The notes under the pieces are model-generated. The model saw only the letters and a list, made by a program, of their open reading frames with translations, was not told the origin of the DNA and made no database searches. A stretch of 22,808 bases of DNA, from positions 1 through 22,808 of the forward strand of contig CAZEBW010000060.1 in NCBI GenBank assembly GCA_964510205.1, given 5' to 3'. The position numbers and the translations under genes are program-made. Origin of the DNA: CAZEBW01 sp964510205. GTDB taxonomy: Bacteria > Chloroflexota > Anaerolineae > VGOG01. How positions within the stretch are numbered: the stretch's first letter is position 1; the number at the start of each line of letters is the position of its first letter. Of this stretch, positions 1 to 7,252 are shown one piece after another.

Positions 1-260
1 GTGGCCTGCGAACACGGATTCCCGGTGATCCCGACGGTGTGCCCGTCGGCGGGATTGGCGTCGGCGTCGGCGACTCCGAAGATGATGTGGGGGTAGGCGA
101 CTTCGGGGTTGGATAGGGCTGCTCCGGCGATGATGTTGCCGTCGGCGGAATCGGCGTCGGCGACCGGGTTGCGGTCGGCGGAACCGGCGTCGGCGTCGGC
201 GGCTCAGGTGTTCGTGTCGGCGTAGCCGTGGCCGGAATCGGCGTGGGTGTGGGAGTGAAA
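1..260. repeat. Thr-Pro codon repeat region (CGCCGACGCCG type)
   Basis: The first 260 bases are an imperfect tandem repeat of GGCGTCGGC on the plus strand. On the minus strand it reads as ACG/CCG codons for Thr-Pro. It is the coding repeat of the exported protein's linker, not an independent element. Confidence 0.8.
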
Positions 261-673
261 GTGGGAGTGGCCATTCCAGCCCCTGAAGTCACTTCCCAGA
301 TGATGGTGCTAATCGGAAACAAACCGCTGTACAAGTTGGTGACATACCGCCCATCGGGAAAAGCCCCACCCTCAGCGAGCGATACTTCCACAGACTCTGT
401 CCCAGACCCCGTATAAGCCTCGGTCTGCTCAAATAGAACATTGCCTACGTTGTCGTAGACTCTCACCATGTACTCTTCGTTCTGCATCTCAGAGTATTCG
501 AAGACAACGTAGACCACGCTTGTCCCAGAAGAAAACTGAGTCACGGCCTCCCCGCCAGGGGTATCGGCCATGCGAAGACTGCCGGGAACGATGGTCCCCG
601 CATAAACGATGCCCACCAGCAGAGCGCTCAGCAATATCGCTAATCCAACCGACCGAGCAGTTAATCGCTTCAC
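1..673 (-). CDS. Exported protein with Thr-Pro-rich linker, 3' end outside window
   Basis: An open minus-strand frame starts at a GTG (671-673) and stays open for 224 codons to the window edge, so the C-terminus is missing. Residues 1-8 are basic (MKRLTARS). Residues 9-25 form a hydrophobic core (VGLAILLSALLVGIVYA), which looks like a signal peptide cut near YA-G. Residues 26-133 are a compact region rich in beta-prone residues that I do not recognise. Residues 136-215 are a low-complexity linker of repeated Thr-Pro, Pro-Thr-Pro and Ile-Pro-Pro-Thr. Such linkers commonly tether extracellular domains to the surface in Gram-positive and Chloroflexota-type cells, so an extracellular location is likely. 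The start is uncertain: a GGAGGG motif lies 17 nt upstream, farther than ideal. A consensus promoter at 746-774 suggests it is transcribed separately from the aro operon. Function is unknown. Confidence 0.75.
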   Translation of the reverse strand, partial: MKRLTARSVGLAILLSALLVGIVYAGTIVPGSLRMADTPGGEAVTQFSSGTSVVYVVFEYSEMQNEEYMVRVYDNVGNVLFEQTEAYTGSGTESVEVSLAEGGAFPDGRYVTNLYSGLFPISTIIWEVTSGAGMATPTFTPTPTPIPATATPTRTPEPPTPTPVPPTATRSPTPIPPTATSSPEQPYPTPKSPTPTSSSESPTPTPIPPTGTPSGSPGIRVRRP

Positions 674-745
674 GAAATAGATTTCCAACTCCCTCCAAAC
701 ATGATGCCAGACCCAATGTCAAGGCTCTGAAACTAAACAGTGCAT

Positions 746-774
746 ATTATACCATTTTGACAAGCAGATGTCAA
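746..774 (-). promoter_or_regulatory. Perfect-consensus sigma70-type promoter for the exported-protein gene
   Basis: On the minus strand TTGACA (769-774) and TATAAT (746-751) are separated by exactly 17 bases. The -35 box overlaps the aroQ stop codon (771-773). TTGACA also forms a 6-bp inverted repeat with TGTCAA (757-762), which could be an operator or chance. Transcription would start near 739, giving a leader of about 65 nt before the GTG at 673. Confidence 0.8.
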
Positions 775-1211
775 TTTTGAAGCTTCATCAGCAAGGCATC
801 CAGTCCTAAGACGTAGCTCTGCCAGCCGAAGCCCGCGATCTGACCGAGGCAAACGGGGGCGATGACAGAGAGATGCCGAAAATCCTCGCGAGCCTGGACG
901 TTGGAGAGGTGGATTTCGACAGCGGGCAGGCCAACGGCCGCCACGGCGTCTCGAATGGCGTAGCTGTAGTGGGTGTAAGCCCCAGGGTTGATGACCAAAC
1001 CATCCGCCCAGCCAGCCGCCTGGTGGATGGCGTCAATGATGGCTCCCTCGTGGTTCGACTGAAAGAGGCGCACTTCAATGCCCTGGTCGGCGGCGTGAGT
1101 CCGCAGACGCTGGTTGACATCCTCCAGAGTGACCGAGCCGTAGACCTCCGGCTCGCGCGTGCCCAATAAGTTCAGGTTAGGCCCATGAATAACGAGGATT
1201 TTAGCGCTCAT
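771..1211 (-). CDS. aroQ: 3-dehydroquinate dehydratase, type II
   Basis: Catalyses dehydration of 3-dehydroquinate to 3-dehydroshikimate, the third shikimate step, in the cytoplasm. The 146-residue length is typical of the type II dodecameric family. The opening ILVIHGPNLNLLGTREP is the family signature. Catalytic residues are in place: Arg19, Tyr24, Asn75 in INPGAYTHYS, Glu99 and His101 in VEIHLSN, and Arg112. The ATG at 1209-1211 overlaps the aroKB TGA by 4 nt (ATGA), implying translational coupling. It matches the family N-terminus, so a longer frame reaching upstream to 1442 is rejected. It is the last gene of the aromatic operon. No convincing Rho-independent terminator follows it; instead the next gene's promoter overlaps its stop codon. 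Confidence 0.95.
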   Translation of the reverse strand: MSAKILVIHGPNLNLLGTREPEVYGSVTLEDVNQRLRTHAADQGIEVRLFQSNHEGAIIDAIHQAAGWADGLVINPGAYTHYSYAIRDAVAAVGLPAVEIHLSNVQAREDFRHLSVIAPVCLGQIAGFGWQSYVLGLDALLMKLQN

Positions 1212-2842
1212 CTTTCCTTCAGCCTTTCTAAAACCTCTAGGACCACCGCTTTTGGCGCCTGGTCGGTGACCACCACCTGCCCGATGGCTTTGGGCAACAC
1301 AAAACGCAGTTTCTTGCCCCGCTTCTTCTTGTCCGTGGCCATGGCCTCCCAGACCTCTTCGGGATCGTAGCCTGCATAGCCAGTTGGCAAGCCAAAATGT
1401 TGGAGCAGAGCGGTCAAACGCCCCGCAACCATCTCGTCGCACAGGCCGAGGGCGACCGCCGTCCTGGCCGCGGCCACCATACCCATGCTCACCGCCTCGC
1501 CGTGGCGGAGGGTGAAGCCACTGAGCACCTCCAGGGCGTGGCCAAAGGTGTGGCCCAGGTTCAGCACAGCCCGCCGCCCCCGCTCATAAGGATCCTCTTC
1601 CACGATGGCCACCTTGACGCGGATGGCCTCGGCGATGACAGGAGGCGATAGTGCATTTCCCCTCTCCTCCAACTGCTCGAAAAGACTGGGCGAACCGATC
1701 ACGCCCGCCTTGATCACCTCGGCCCAGCCGGAGCGCATCTCTGCTTCCCCCAAGCTGGCCAAAGCGAGCGGGTCAATCACTACCAGAGCGGGTTGTTTGA
1801 ATGCGCCGATGAGGTTCTTGCCCCTGGGGTGATCCACGGCCGCCTTGCCCCCCACGCTGGCATCCACCATGGCCAACAGGGTGGTGGGCAACTGCACCAG
1901 GGGCACGCCTCGCATGTAGGTCGCTGCCGCGAAGCCCGTCATATCGCCGATGACGCCGCCGCCCAGGGCCAGCACCGCGCCGTAGCGGTCCAGCCCGCCT
2001 TCAATGAATTGATCGTACAGGGAGCGGACGGTGTCCAGGGTTTTGTAAGCCTCCCCATCGGGCGCTTGGCAGAGGACGGGCTCGAAACCCGCCTCTCGCA
2101 GGCTGCTGACCACGGTGAAGGCATACAGCTCACCGACCGTCGGATTGGTGACCAGGGCCACCCTGTCCCCCAGCTCTTGCTGGCGCATCAATTCGCCCAC
2201 CCGCGCCAGAAGCCCCTCGCCCAGATGGATCTCGTAACCGCCCGTCGGCGTCCGCACCGCTATCTTTTCTCCCAACAATTCAATCACCCTCCCTACCACC
2301 TCCTCTACCGTCAAGCCTGTGGTGTCAATTTGATGAGGGATGCGGCTGTAGGCTTGGCGCCGCTGAGCCAGCAGATTTTCGATGCGCTCTCGCCGATCGG
2401 CCACATCGAGCAGCGGCCTGTCTTCTGCCTGGGCCAGACGCCGCAGGATTTCTTCAACATCGCAGTTCAGGCACACCAGCAGGCCGCTGGCGCCCAGGGC
2501 CTGGCGGTTTTCTTCGGGGATCAACGCGCCGCCGCCGGTGGCGATGACCAGGCCGCGTCTCTGGGCCAATTCCCGGCAAAGCTGGCGTTCCTGTTGGCGA
2601 AAGAAATCCTCGCCCCGCTGAGCGAAGATCTGCGGGATGGTCAGACCCACCCGCTCCTCGATGAGGGCGTCCATGTCCACGAACTCGCGGCCCAGGCGGC
2701 GGGCCACCTCCCGCCCCACCTCCGACTTCCCAGTGCCCATGAAGCCGGTGATGATCAAGTTTGCAAGTCTGCAAGTTTGCAAGTCACTTGCCACTTGCCC
2801 ACCTGCACACTTGCTTACTTGCCCACTTGCCCACTTGCTCAC
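1208..2842 (-). CDS. aroKB: Bifunctional shikimate kinase / 3-dehydroquinate synthase (AroK-AroB fusion)
   Basis: One 544-residue frame joins two shikimate enzymes. The kinase domain (about residues 28-190) has a Walker A motif GFMGTGKS near residues 33-40, the shikimate-binding DMD, a GGGA motif near 103-106 and a lid with RPLL. The synthase domain (about 195-544) has GGGVIGDMTGFAAATYMRG, the LPTTLLAMVDASVGGK segment and metal ligands in WAEVIK, GHTFGHALE and RHGEAV. The two steps are not consecutive: AroB is step 2 and AroK is step 5. I chose the GTG at 2840-2842 because it overlaps the aroC TGA (GTGA), like the other junctions. About 25-30 residues before the kinase fold are encoded by a degenerate CAAGT repeat array and resemble no kinase N-terminus, so the true start may be a later GTG or TTG. 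Confidence 0.92.
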   Translation of the reverse strand: MSKWASGQVSKCAGGQVASDLQTCRLANLIITGFMGTGKSEVGREVARRLGREFVDMDALIEERVGLTIPQIFAQRGEDFFRQQERQLCRELAQRRGLVIATGGGALIPEENRQALGASGLLVCLNCDVEEILRRLAQAEDRPLLDVADRRERIENLLAQRRQAYSRIPHQIDTTGLTVEEVVGRVIELLGEKIAVRTPTGGYEIHLGEGLLARVGELMRQQELGDRVALVTNPTVGELYAFTVVSSLREAGFEPVLCQAPDGEAYKTLDTVRSLYDQFIEGGLDRYGAVLALGGGVIGDMTGFAAATYMRGVPLVQLPTTLLAMVDASVGGKAAVDHPRGKNLIGAFKQPALVVIDPLALASLGEAEMRSGWAEVIKAGVIGSPSLFEQLEERGNALSPPVIAEAIRVKVAIVEEDPYERGRRAVLNLGHTFGHALEVLSGFTLRHGEAVSMGMVAAARTAVALGLCDEMVAGRLTALLQHFGLPTGYAGYDPEEVWEAMATDKKKRGKKLRFVLPKAIGQVVVTDQAPKAVVLEVLERLKER

Positions 2843-2848
2843 TGCCAC
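2757..2848. repeat. Degenerate ~8-nt tandem array (GGGCAAGT type), two inverted blocks
   Basis: Read on the minus strand, six or seven units like TGGGCAAG (2791-2846) are followed by units in the opposite sense like AAACTTGC (2757-2790). The array can therefore fold back on itself. It spans the aroC stop codon and encodes the odd N-terminus of AroKB. A 7-nt version of the same motif lies inside aroA at 5562-5610. Confidence 0.85.
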
Positions 2849-3960
2849 CTCGACTTCATCTCCTCGATGCTATCTCCCCCCAGCTTCTTCATCAATGCGT
2901 CGGCGATCACCCAGGCCACCATGGCCTCGCCGACTATCGAAGCGGCGGGCACAGCACAGACATCAGACCGTTGATACTGGGTCGTCGCCTCCTCTCCAGT
3001 GATCAGATCCACCGACCGCAAGGGCGTCACCGTAGTGGGAATCGGTTTCATGGCCGCCCGCACCACGATGGGCTGCCCGTTGCTCATGCCCCCCTCAATC
3101 CCGCCCGCCCGGTTGGAAGAACGAGTAATCCGCAAATCCTGCTGATCCGTGTTCTTCACCACGATCTCATCGTGCACCTCCGTCCCCCTCTTCCGAGCGT
3201 TCTCGAAAGCCGGCCCAATCTCCACCCCCTTGATGGCCGGGATGCTCATCACAGACCGGCACAGGCGGGCGTCCAGTCGGCGATCCCAGTGGACGTGGCT
3301 GCCCAGGCCGACGGGCACGCCGCTGGCCACGACGACGAAGACGCCGCCCAGGGAGTCCCCCGCTGCCCTGGCCTGGTCAATGCGCTGGCGCATGGCTTCG
3401 GCGGCCCCGGGGTCGGGACAGCGCAGATCAGATCCCTCAGCTTGCTCCCAGAGTTCCTGGGGAGAGAGGTCTGGAACATCCGCCGCCACCCCGCCGATTT
3501 CGGTCACGTAGCTGCCCACGGCGATGCCGAACTCAGCCAGCAGCCGTTTCGCCGCCGCCCCCACCGCCACCCGCGCCGCCGTCTCCCGGGCGCTGGCCCG
3601 CTCGGCTACCAGCCGCAGGTCGTCCAGGCCGTATTTGATGCTCCCTGCCAGGTCGGCGTGGCCCGGCCGAGGCACCGTCCAGGGCGGGACGTCCCTGTCC
3701 TTCCAATTGGCCCAATCCTTGTTCTCGATGCGCAGGGCAATGGGGGCGCCGATGGTCAGGCCCCTGGCTACTCCGCTCAGAATCTCGACCTTGTCGCGCT
3801 CAATCTTCATGCGCTGACCGCGTCCATAGCCCCCTTGGCGGCGGCGCAGATCAACGTTGATCTCCTCTTCATTCAGACCAAGCCCAGCCGGCAGTCCTTC
3901 AATAATCGCGATGAGGCAAGGCCCGTGGGATTCGCCAGCGGTCAGAAAACGCAGTGCCAT
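2839..3960 (-). CDS. aroC: Chorismate synthase
   Basis: Converts 5-enolpyruvylshikimate 3-phosphate to chorismate with reduced FMN, the last common aromatic step. The 373-residue protein has FLTAGESHGPCL near its N-terminus, GRGQRMKIE, RPGHADLAG, the arginine-rich SARETAARVAVGA stretch, and RSSNRAGGIEGGMSNG near residue 300. These are the expected FMN- and substrate-binding regions. The ATG at 3958-3960 has GAGGAG seven bases upstream and gives the standard MALRFLTAGESHG start; a GTG nine codons upstream is less likely. It lies 19 nt after aroE and overlaps aroKB by 4 nt. The final residues (EEMKSRWQ) run up to a repeat array, in which the TGA lies. Confidence 0.95.
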   Translation of the reverse strand: MALRFLTAGESHGPCLIAIIEGLPAGLGLNEEEINVDLRRRQGGYGRGQRMKIERDKVEILSGVARGLTIGAPIALRIENKDWANWKDRDVPPWTVPRPGHADLAGSIKYGLDDLRLVAERASARETAARVAVGAAAKRLLAEFGIAVGSYVTEIGGVAADVPDLSPQELWEQAEGSDLRCPDPGAAEAMRQRIDQARAAGDSLGGVFVVVASGVPVGLGSHVHWDRRLDARLCRSVMSIPAIKGVEIGPAFENARKRGTEVHDEIVVKNTDQQDLRITRSSNRAGGIEGGMSNGQPIVVRAAMKPIPTTVTPLRSVDLITGEEATTQYQRSDVCAVPAASIVGEAMVAWVIADALMKKLGGDSIEEMKSRWQ

Positions 3961-3979
3961 CACTTGTCTCCTCGGAGTC

Positions 3980-4879
3980 TTAGGCACAATTCATGAAACA
4001 CGCAGAATCTTTGCAGTTGTGGTTCTGAACCATGCCAAGTTTCTTGCTTGCAGCTTCGTACATCGTTGCGACCGGCGCTTTCTCCCCCGTCCACAGCTCG
4101 AAAGCCGCCGCGCCCTGGTGCACCAACATCCCCAAGCCGCCGATGGCCCTCGCTCCCGCCGCTTCAGCCTGCCGCAGCAGCCGCGTCTGACGGGGGTTAT
4201 ACACCAGGTCGAAGACGGTCAGATGGCCGGGGAAGGCCAGCTCTTGCGGCCAGATAGATCCGTCCAGCTCAGGCCACATGCCAACGGGCGTGGTGTTGAC
4301 CAGCAAGTGAGCTTGGGCGGTCTGCTCTTCCAACGTTTGCAGGGTGAGTGGAAAAGCGGGAAACAAGGGGGAGAAATCTTGGACCAGAGCCTGGGCACGG
4401 GCTGAAGTGCGGTTCAGGACGGCCACCTGCGCCCCAGCCTGGGCCAGGGCGTAAACCACCGCCCGGGCTGCGCCGCCGGCCCCCACCACCACAGCCCGCT
4501 TGCCCTGGGGATCGAAGCCGCCCTCGCTCAGAGCGGTCAGAAAGCCTTGCCAGTCGGTGTTGCAGCCGATCAGCTCATCCCCGCGTACCACAATGGTATT
4601 GACTGCCCCGATGGCCTGGGCCTGCGGTGTGACCTCGTCGAGATAGGACATCGCCGCCTCTTTGTGAGGCACGGTGACGTTGGCCCCCGCGAAGCCCAGG
4701 GCCCGCAGGCCGGCCACCGCTTCCCGCAATCGCTCAGGGCGCACGGACAAAGGCAGGTAGCACCAGTTCAGGCCCAGCGCGGCGAAGGCGCTGTTGTGCA
4801 TGATGGGCGAGAGGCTGTGCTCGACGGGATGACCCATCAATCCCACAAGTTTCGTCTGGCCGTTGATGTTCAGCGGCAT
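3980..4879 (-). CDS. aroE: Shikimate dehydrogenase (NADP-dependent)
   Basis: Reduces 3-dehydroshikimate to shikimate, the fourth pathway step. The 299 residues cover both domains. Substrate contacts are Ser22 and Ser24 in HSLSPIMHN, catalytic Lys73 in NVTVPHK and Asp109 in NTDWQGF. The nucleotide-binding loop VVGAGGAARAVVYAL and the NRTSAR segment suggest NADPH preference. NTTPVGM, DLVYNP and GLGMLVHQGAAAFELWTG complete the family pattern. The ATG at 4877-4879 has a GAGG about 10 nt upstream. It lies 12 nt after aroA and 19 nt before aroC. The last 15 or so residues (GMVQNHNCKDSACFMNCA) are unusual for the family and may come from local sequence drift. Confidence 0.95.
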   Translation of the reverse strand: MPLNINGQTKLVGLMGHPVEHSLSPIMHNSAFAALGLNWCYLPLSVRPERLREAVAGLRALGFAGANVTVPHKEAAMSYLDEVTPQAQAIGAVNTIVVRGDELIGCNTDWQGFLTALSEGGFDPQGKRAVVVGAGGAARAVVYALAQAGAQVAVLNRTSARAQALVQDFSPLFPAFPLTLQTLEEQTAQAHLLVNTTPVGMWPELDGSIWPQELAFPGHLTVFDLVYNPRQTRLLRQAEAAGARAIGGLGMLVHQGAAAFELWTGEKAPVATMYEAASKKLGMVQNHNCKDSACFMNCA

Positions 4880-4891
4880 GGCTCGTTTTCC

Positions 4892-6223
4892 TCAGCTCAT
4901 CAAAGTTCCCAAGATTCGCTCAAAACCTGGGAACGAATCAGCGATGCATTCCGCCCCTTCGATCGTCGTTTCCCCCTCGGCCACCAGGCCGGCGATGGCC
5001 AGGGACATGGCCAGGCGGTGGTCGCCGTGGCTGTTCACCTGCGTTCCTACAAGCCGCATCGGCCCTTCCACCACGAAGCCGTCGGGACGCTCCTCAATGT
5101 GTGCTCCCAATTTGCGCAGCTCAATGGCGACGTTGGCGATCCGATCCGTTTCTTTGACCCGCAGCTCCGCCGCGTCGCGCACCACGGTCGTTCCCTGCGC
5201 CTGGGTGGCCGCCACGGCCAGAATGGGAAACTCGTCAATCATGCGGGGCACCCGATCGCCGCACACCTCCACGCCCCGCAGGTCTCCCGCCCGTGCGACG
5301 ACGTCGGCGACCGGCTCGCCGCCCATCTCCCGCTGATTCTCCAACCCGATGTCCGCCCCCATTTCCGCAAGCGCGTTCAAGAAGCCGCTGCGAGTGGGGT
5401 TCACGCCGACGCCCACGGCAGTGACCTCCGACCCAGGCGCGAGGCAAGCGGCGGCGATGAAGTAGGCCGCTGACGAAAAATCTCCCGGCACAAGGATGTC
5501 CAGAGAGGACAACCTTGCGCTCCCCCACAGAGTTATCATACCATCCTCTTGAACCTCGAGCCCTGCCGCTTGCCGCTTGCCACTTGCCACTTGCCACTTG
5601 ATATTTGCGCCCCTGGCTGCCAACATCCGCTCGGTGTGGTCGCGAGCGGGGCCTGGCTCGTGGACCACCGTGGGACCATCGGCGTAGAGGCCCGCCAGCA
5701 GAATGGCCGACTTCACCTGAGCGCTGGCTACGGGCAACCGGTAATCAATGCCGTGCAAGTCTCCGCCCAGGATGGTCAAGGGCGGCAGGCGGCCACCGTC
5801 GCGGCCCAGCACGGTTGCGCCCATCTGACGCAGCGGTCCAGCGATGCGGCCCATGGGCCGGTGGCGGAGTTGCTCGTTTCCCGTCAGCACGCTGTAGAAG
5901 GGCTGGCCAGCCAGAATCCCCGCCAGCAAGCGCATGGTGGTGCCCGAACCAGTGCAGTCCAGCACATCTTCGGGCTCCACCAAGCCATGCAACCCTCGCC
6001 CCTGCACGACCAACTCCGTCTCGGATACTCTCTCCACTTCGGCGCCCAGCGCTCGCACACAAGCCAGGGTGGCCAGACAATCGGCCGCGGGCAAAAAATT
6101 CTGAATCCGTGTCTTGCCTTCGGCTATCGCCCCCAACAGCAGGGCGCGATGGGAGATGGATTTGTCGCCAGGGACTTCAACCCGACCGCTCAAACCTCTG
6201 GCTCGTTTCACAGTTAGCTTCAC
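4892..6223 (-). CDS. aroA: 3-phosphoshikimate 1-carboxyvinyltransferase (EPSP synthase)
   Basis: Transfers enolpyruvate from PEP to shikimate 3-phosphate. The 443-residue protein has VPGDKSISHRALL (17-29), TGSGTTMRLL (91-100), GNEQLRHRPM (115-124), SAQVK (167-171), RDHTE (194-198), NPTRSG and the catalytic PRMIDEFPILA. GDKS, SAQxK, RxHTE and NxTR are the motifs used to define class II EPSP synthases. The residue matching E. coli Gly96 is Gly94, however, so glyphosate tolerance is not implied. Residues about 205-222 (IKWQVASGKRQAAGLEV region) are encoded by a 7-nt repeat array and look like an in-frame insertion between conserved segments. The GTG start (6221-6223) overlaps the tyrA TGA by 4 nt. 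Confidence 0.95.
   Translation of the reverse strand: MKLTVKRARGLSGRVEVPGDKSISHRALLLGAIAEGKTRIQNFLPAADCLATLACVRALGAEVERVSETELVVQGRGLHGLVEPEDVLDCTGSGTTMRLLAGILAGQPFYSVLTGNEQLRHRPMGRIAGPLRQMGATVLGRDGGRLPPLTILGGDLHGIDYRLPVASAQVKSAILLAGLYADGPTVVHEPGPARDHTERMLAARGANIKWQVASGKRQAAGLEVQEDGMITLWGSARLSSLDILVPGDFSSAAYFIAAACLAPGSEVTAVGVGVNPTRSGFLNALAEMGADIGLENQREMGGEPVADVVARAGDLRGVEVCGDRVPRMIDEFPILAVAATQAQGTTVVRDAAELRVKETDRIANVAIELRKLGAHIEERPDGFVVEGPMRLVGTQVNSHGDHRLAMSLAIAGLVAEGETTIEGAECIADSFPGFERILGTLMS
5562..5610. repeat. 7-nt tandem array (CTTGCCA type) inside aroA
   Basis: Seven consecutive heptamers on the plus strand: CCTGCCG, CTTGCCG, three copies of CTTGCCA, CTTGATA, TTTGCGC. The array is translated in frame as part of AroA. 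It matches the CAAGT-type array at 2757-2848. Confidence 0.85.
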
Positions 6224-7212
6224 CGGAACATCCCCTCCCGCCTTTTCCGTACCTGCTCCATTAAACTTCGCAAGCTCTGCTCAGCCCGTGTCATTGCGAG
6301 GAGCGTTTCTTGCGACGAAGCAATCTCTTCCTCGCGGCATGGGGATTGCCCTTCGACCATGCTCAGGACAGGCTTCGCTTCGCTCGCCTCCAGCAAGTGG
6401 GCGATGGCGTCGAGTCGCTTGGCGAAGCGGGACAGCATCTCTCCCACCGCCCGGCGGTTTGTGAGCAGGATGTCCAGCATCATGGTCACGTCGCTGGCTG
6501 CCAGGCGCGAGGCGTCGCGAAAGCCGCTGGCCGCTAGCTCCCAAATCTGCTCGTCCTCCGCTGCTACCTCCTCGGCGGCGGCCACTAGACCTACTGACAG
6601 GAGATAGGGAAGGTGACTGACGACGGCCACCAGGCGGTCGTGGCGCTGGGCGTCCATCACCACGGGCTGTGCGCCGACGGCCTCGACCAGTTCCTGGGCC
6701 AGCGTCAGCGCTTCCGAACGGGTCCGCTGCAGGGCTTGCCCTGAGCTCTGTCGAAGGGGGGTGAGCACAAAGGTCGCGCCCTGGTAGAGGCCGGCCTCCG
6801 CGGCTTCGATTCCCGACGCCTCCTTGCCGCACATGGGGTGCCCGCCGACGGCTTGGAGGTGGGATGGCAGCGATTCCATAGCTTCGACGATCCTGGCCTT
6901 GGTGCTGCCCAAGTCCATCAGCAGGCAGCCAGCGGGAGCCAAGCCCCCTACCTGTGGTAAGAGCTCCAAGACAGTCCGCACTGGCGTAGCCAGCACGACC
7001 AGATCAGCTTGTCCCACCCCCTCAGCCAGGTCGCACGTGCCCCTATGGATAAAACCGCGCCTCAGGGCTTCCTCGATGGTCTCATCGCGTCGGGCCACGC
7101 CCCATACCTCTCTACAGGCAGTTCGCCGTTTCAAGGCCGCGGCCAAAGACCCCCCCATCAGCCCCAGCCCGACAATGACCACTCGCGCATCCTTAAGCCT
7201 CATCAGACCCAT
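6220..7212 (-). CDS. tyrA: Prephenate dehydrogenase
   Basis: Oxidatively decarboxylates prephenate to 4-hydroxyphenylpyruvate, the tyrosine branch. About 330 residues. An N-terminal Rossmann fold has VVIVGLGLMGGSLA (11-24), followed by LATPV, DLGSTKARI, GGHPMCGKEASG and the helical-domain signature VSHLPYLLSVGL. Two segments are foreign to the family and are encoded by repeat DNA: LRQSSGQALQR (about 153-162), and PVLSMVEG through LLAMTRA (about 280-310). Both stay in frame and fall in loop or C-terminal regions. No ACT domain is visible. The start is ambiguous (GTG 7215, ATG 7212 or ATG 7203), because the upstream 8-nt repeat supplies several GAGG and ATG motifs. The gene lies 38 nt after aroF and its TGA overlaps the aroA start. 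Confidence 0.92.
   Translation of the reverse strand: MGLMRLKDARVVIVGLGLMGGSLAAALKRRTACREVWGVARRDETIEEALRRGFIHRGTCDLAEGVGQADLVVLATPVRTVLELLPQVGGLAPAGCLLMDLGSTKARIVEAMESLPSHLQAVGGHPMCGKEASGIEAAEAGLYQGATFVLTPLRQSSGQALQRTRSEALTLAQELVEAVGAQPVVMDAQRHDRLVAVVSHLPYLLSVGLVAAAEEVAAEDEQIWELAASGFRDASRLAASDVTMMLDILLTNRRAVGEMLSRFAKRLDAIAHLLEASEAKPVLSMVEGQSPCREEEIASSQETLLAMTRAEQSLRSLMEQVRKRREGMFR
6290..6376. repeat. Partial TCATTGCGAG-type element plus TTCGACxxGCTCAGG repeat inside tyrA
   Basis: The plus strand begins TCATTGCGAGGAGCG, continues with CGACGAAGCAATCTC and GGGGATTGCC, then CCTTCGACCATGCTCAGGAC. The first part matches one end of the complete element at 20524-20625. The second part resembles the repeats at 6734-6757 and 11357-11387. 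The whole stretch is translated in frame within TyrA. Confidence 0.75.
6734..6757. repeat. CCTGAGCTCTGTCGAAGG repeat fragment inside tyrA
   Basis: The reverse complement begins CCTTCGACAGAGCTCAGGG, nearly the same as the unit at 6350-6370 in the same gene but in the opposite orientation. It encodes the family-atypical RQSSGQALQ. Confidence 0.65.
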
Positions 7213-7252
7213 CACCTCGTTGCCTCATCGCCTCATCGCCTCATTACCCGCT
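7205..7252. repeat. 8-nt tandem array (CGCCTCAT type) at aroF-tyrA junction
   Basis: Consecutive octamers read CACCTCGT, TGCCTCAT, CGCCTCAT, CGCCTCAT, TACCCGCT. On the coding strand this is ATGAGGNN. It reaches the aroF stop and supplies the candidate ribosome-binding sites and start codons for tyrA. It is the same family as the array at 17706-17785. Confidence 0.85.

Noticed and set aside
228..416. Plus-strand frame encoding Gly-Val repeats
   Set aside because: It is the complement of the Thr-Pro linker of the minus-strand exported protein, which has a signal peptide and promoter.
1212..1442. N-terminal extension of AroQ upstream of its ATG
   Set aside because: The extra 77 residues overlap aroB in another frame and resemble no dehydroquinase; the ATG at 1209-1211 matches the family start and overlaps the aroKB stop by 4 nt.
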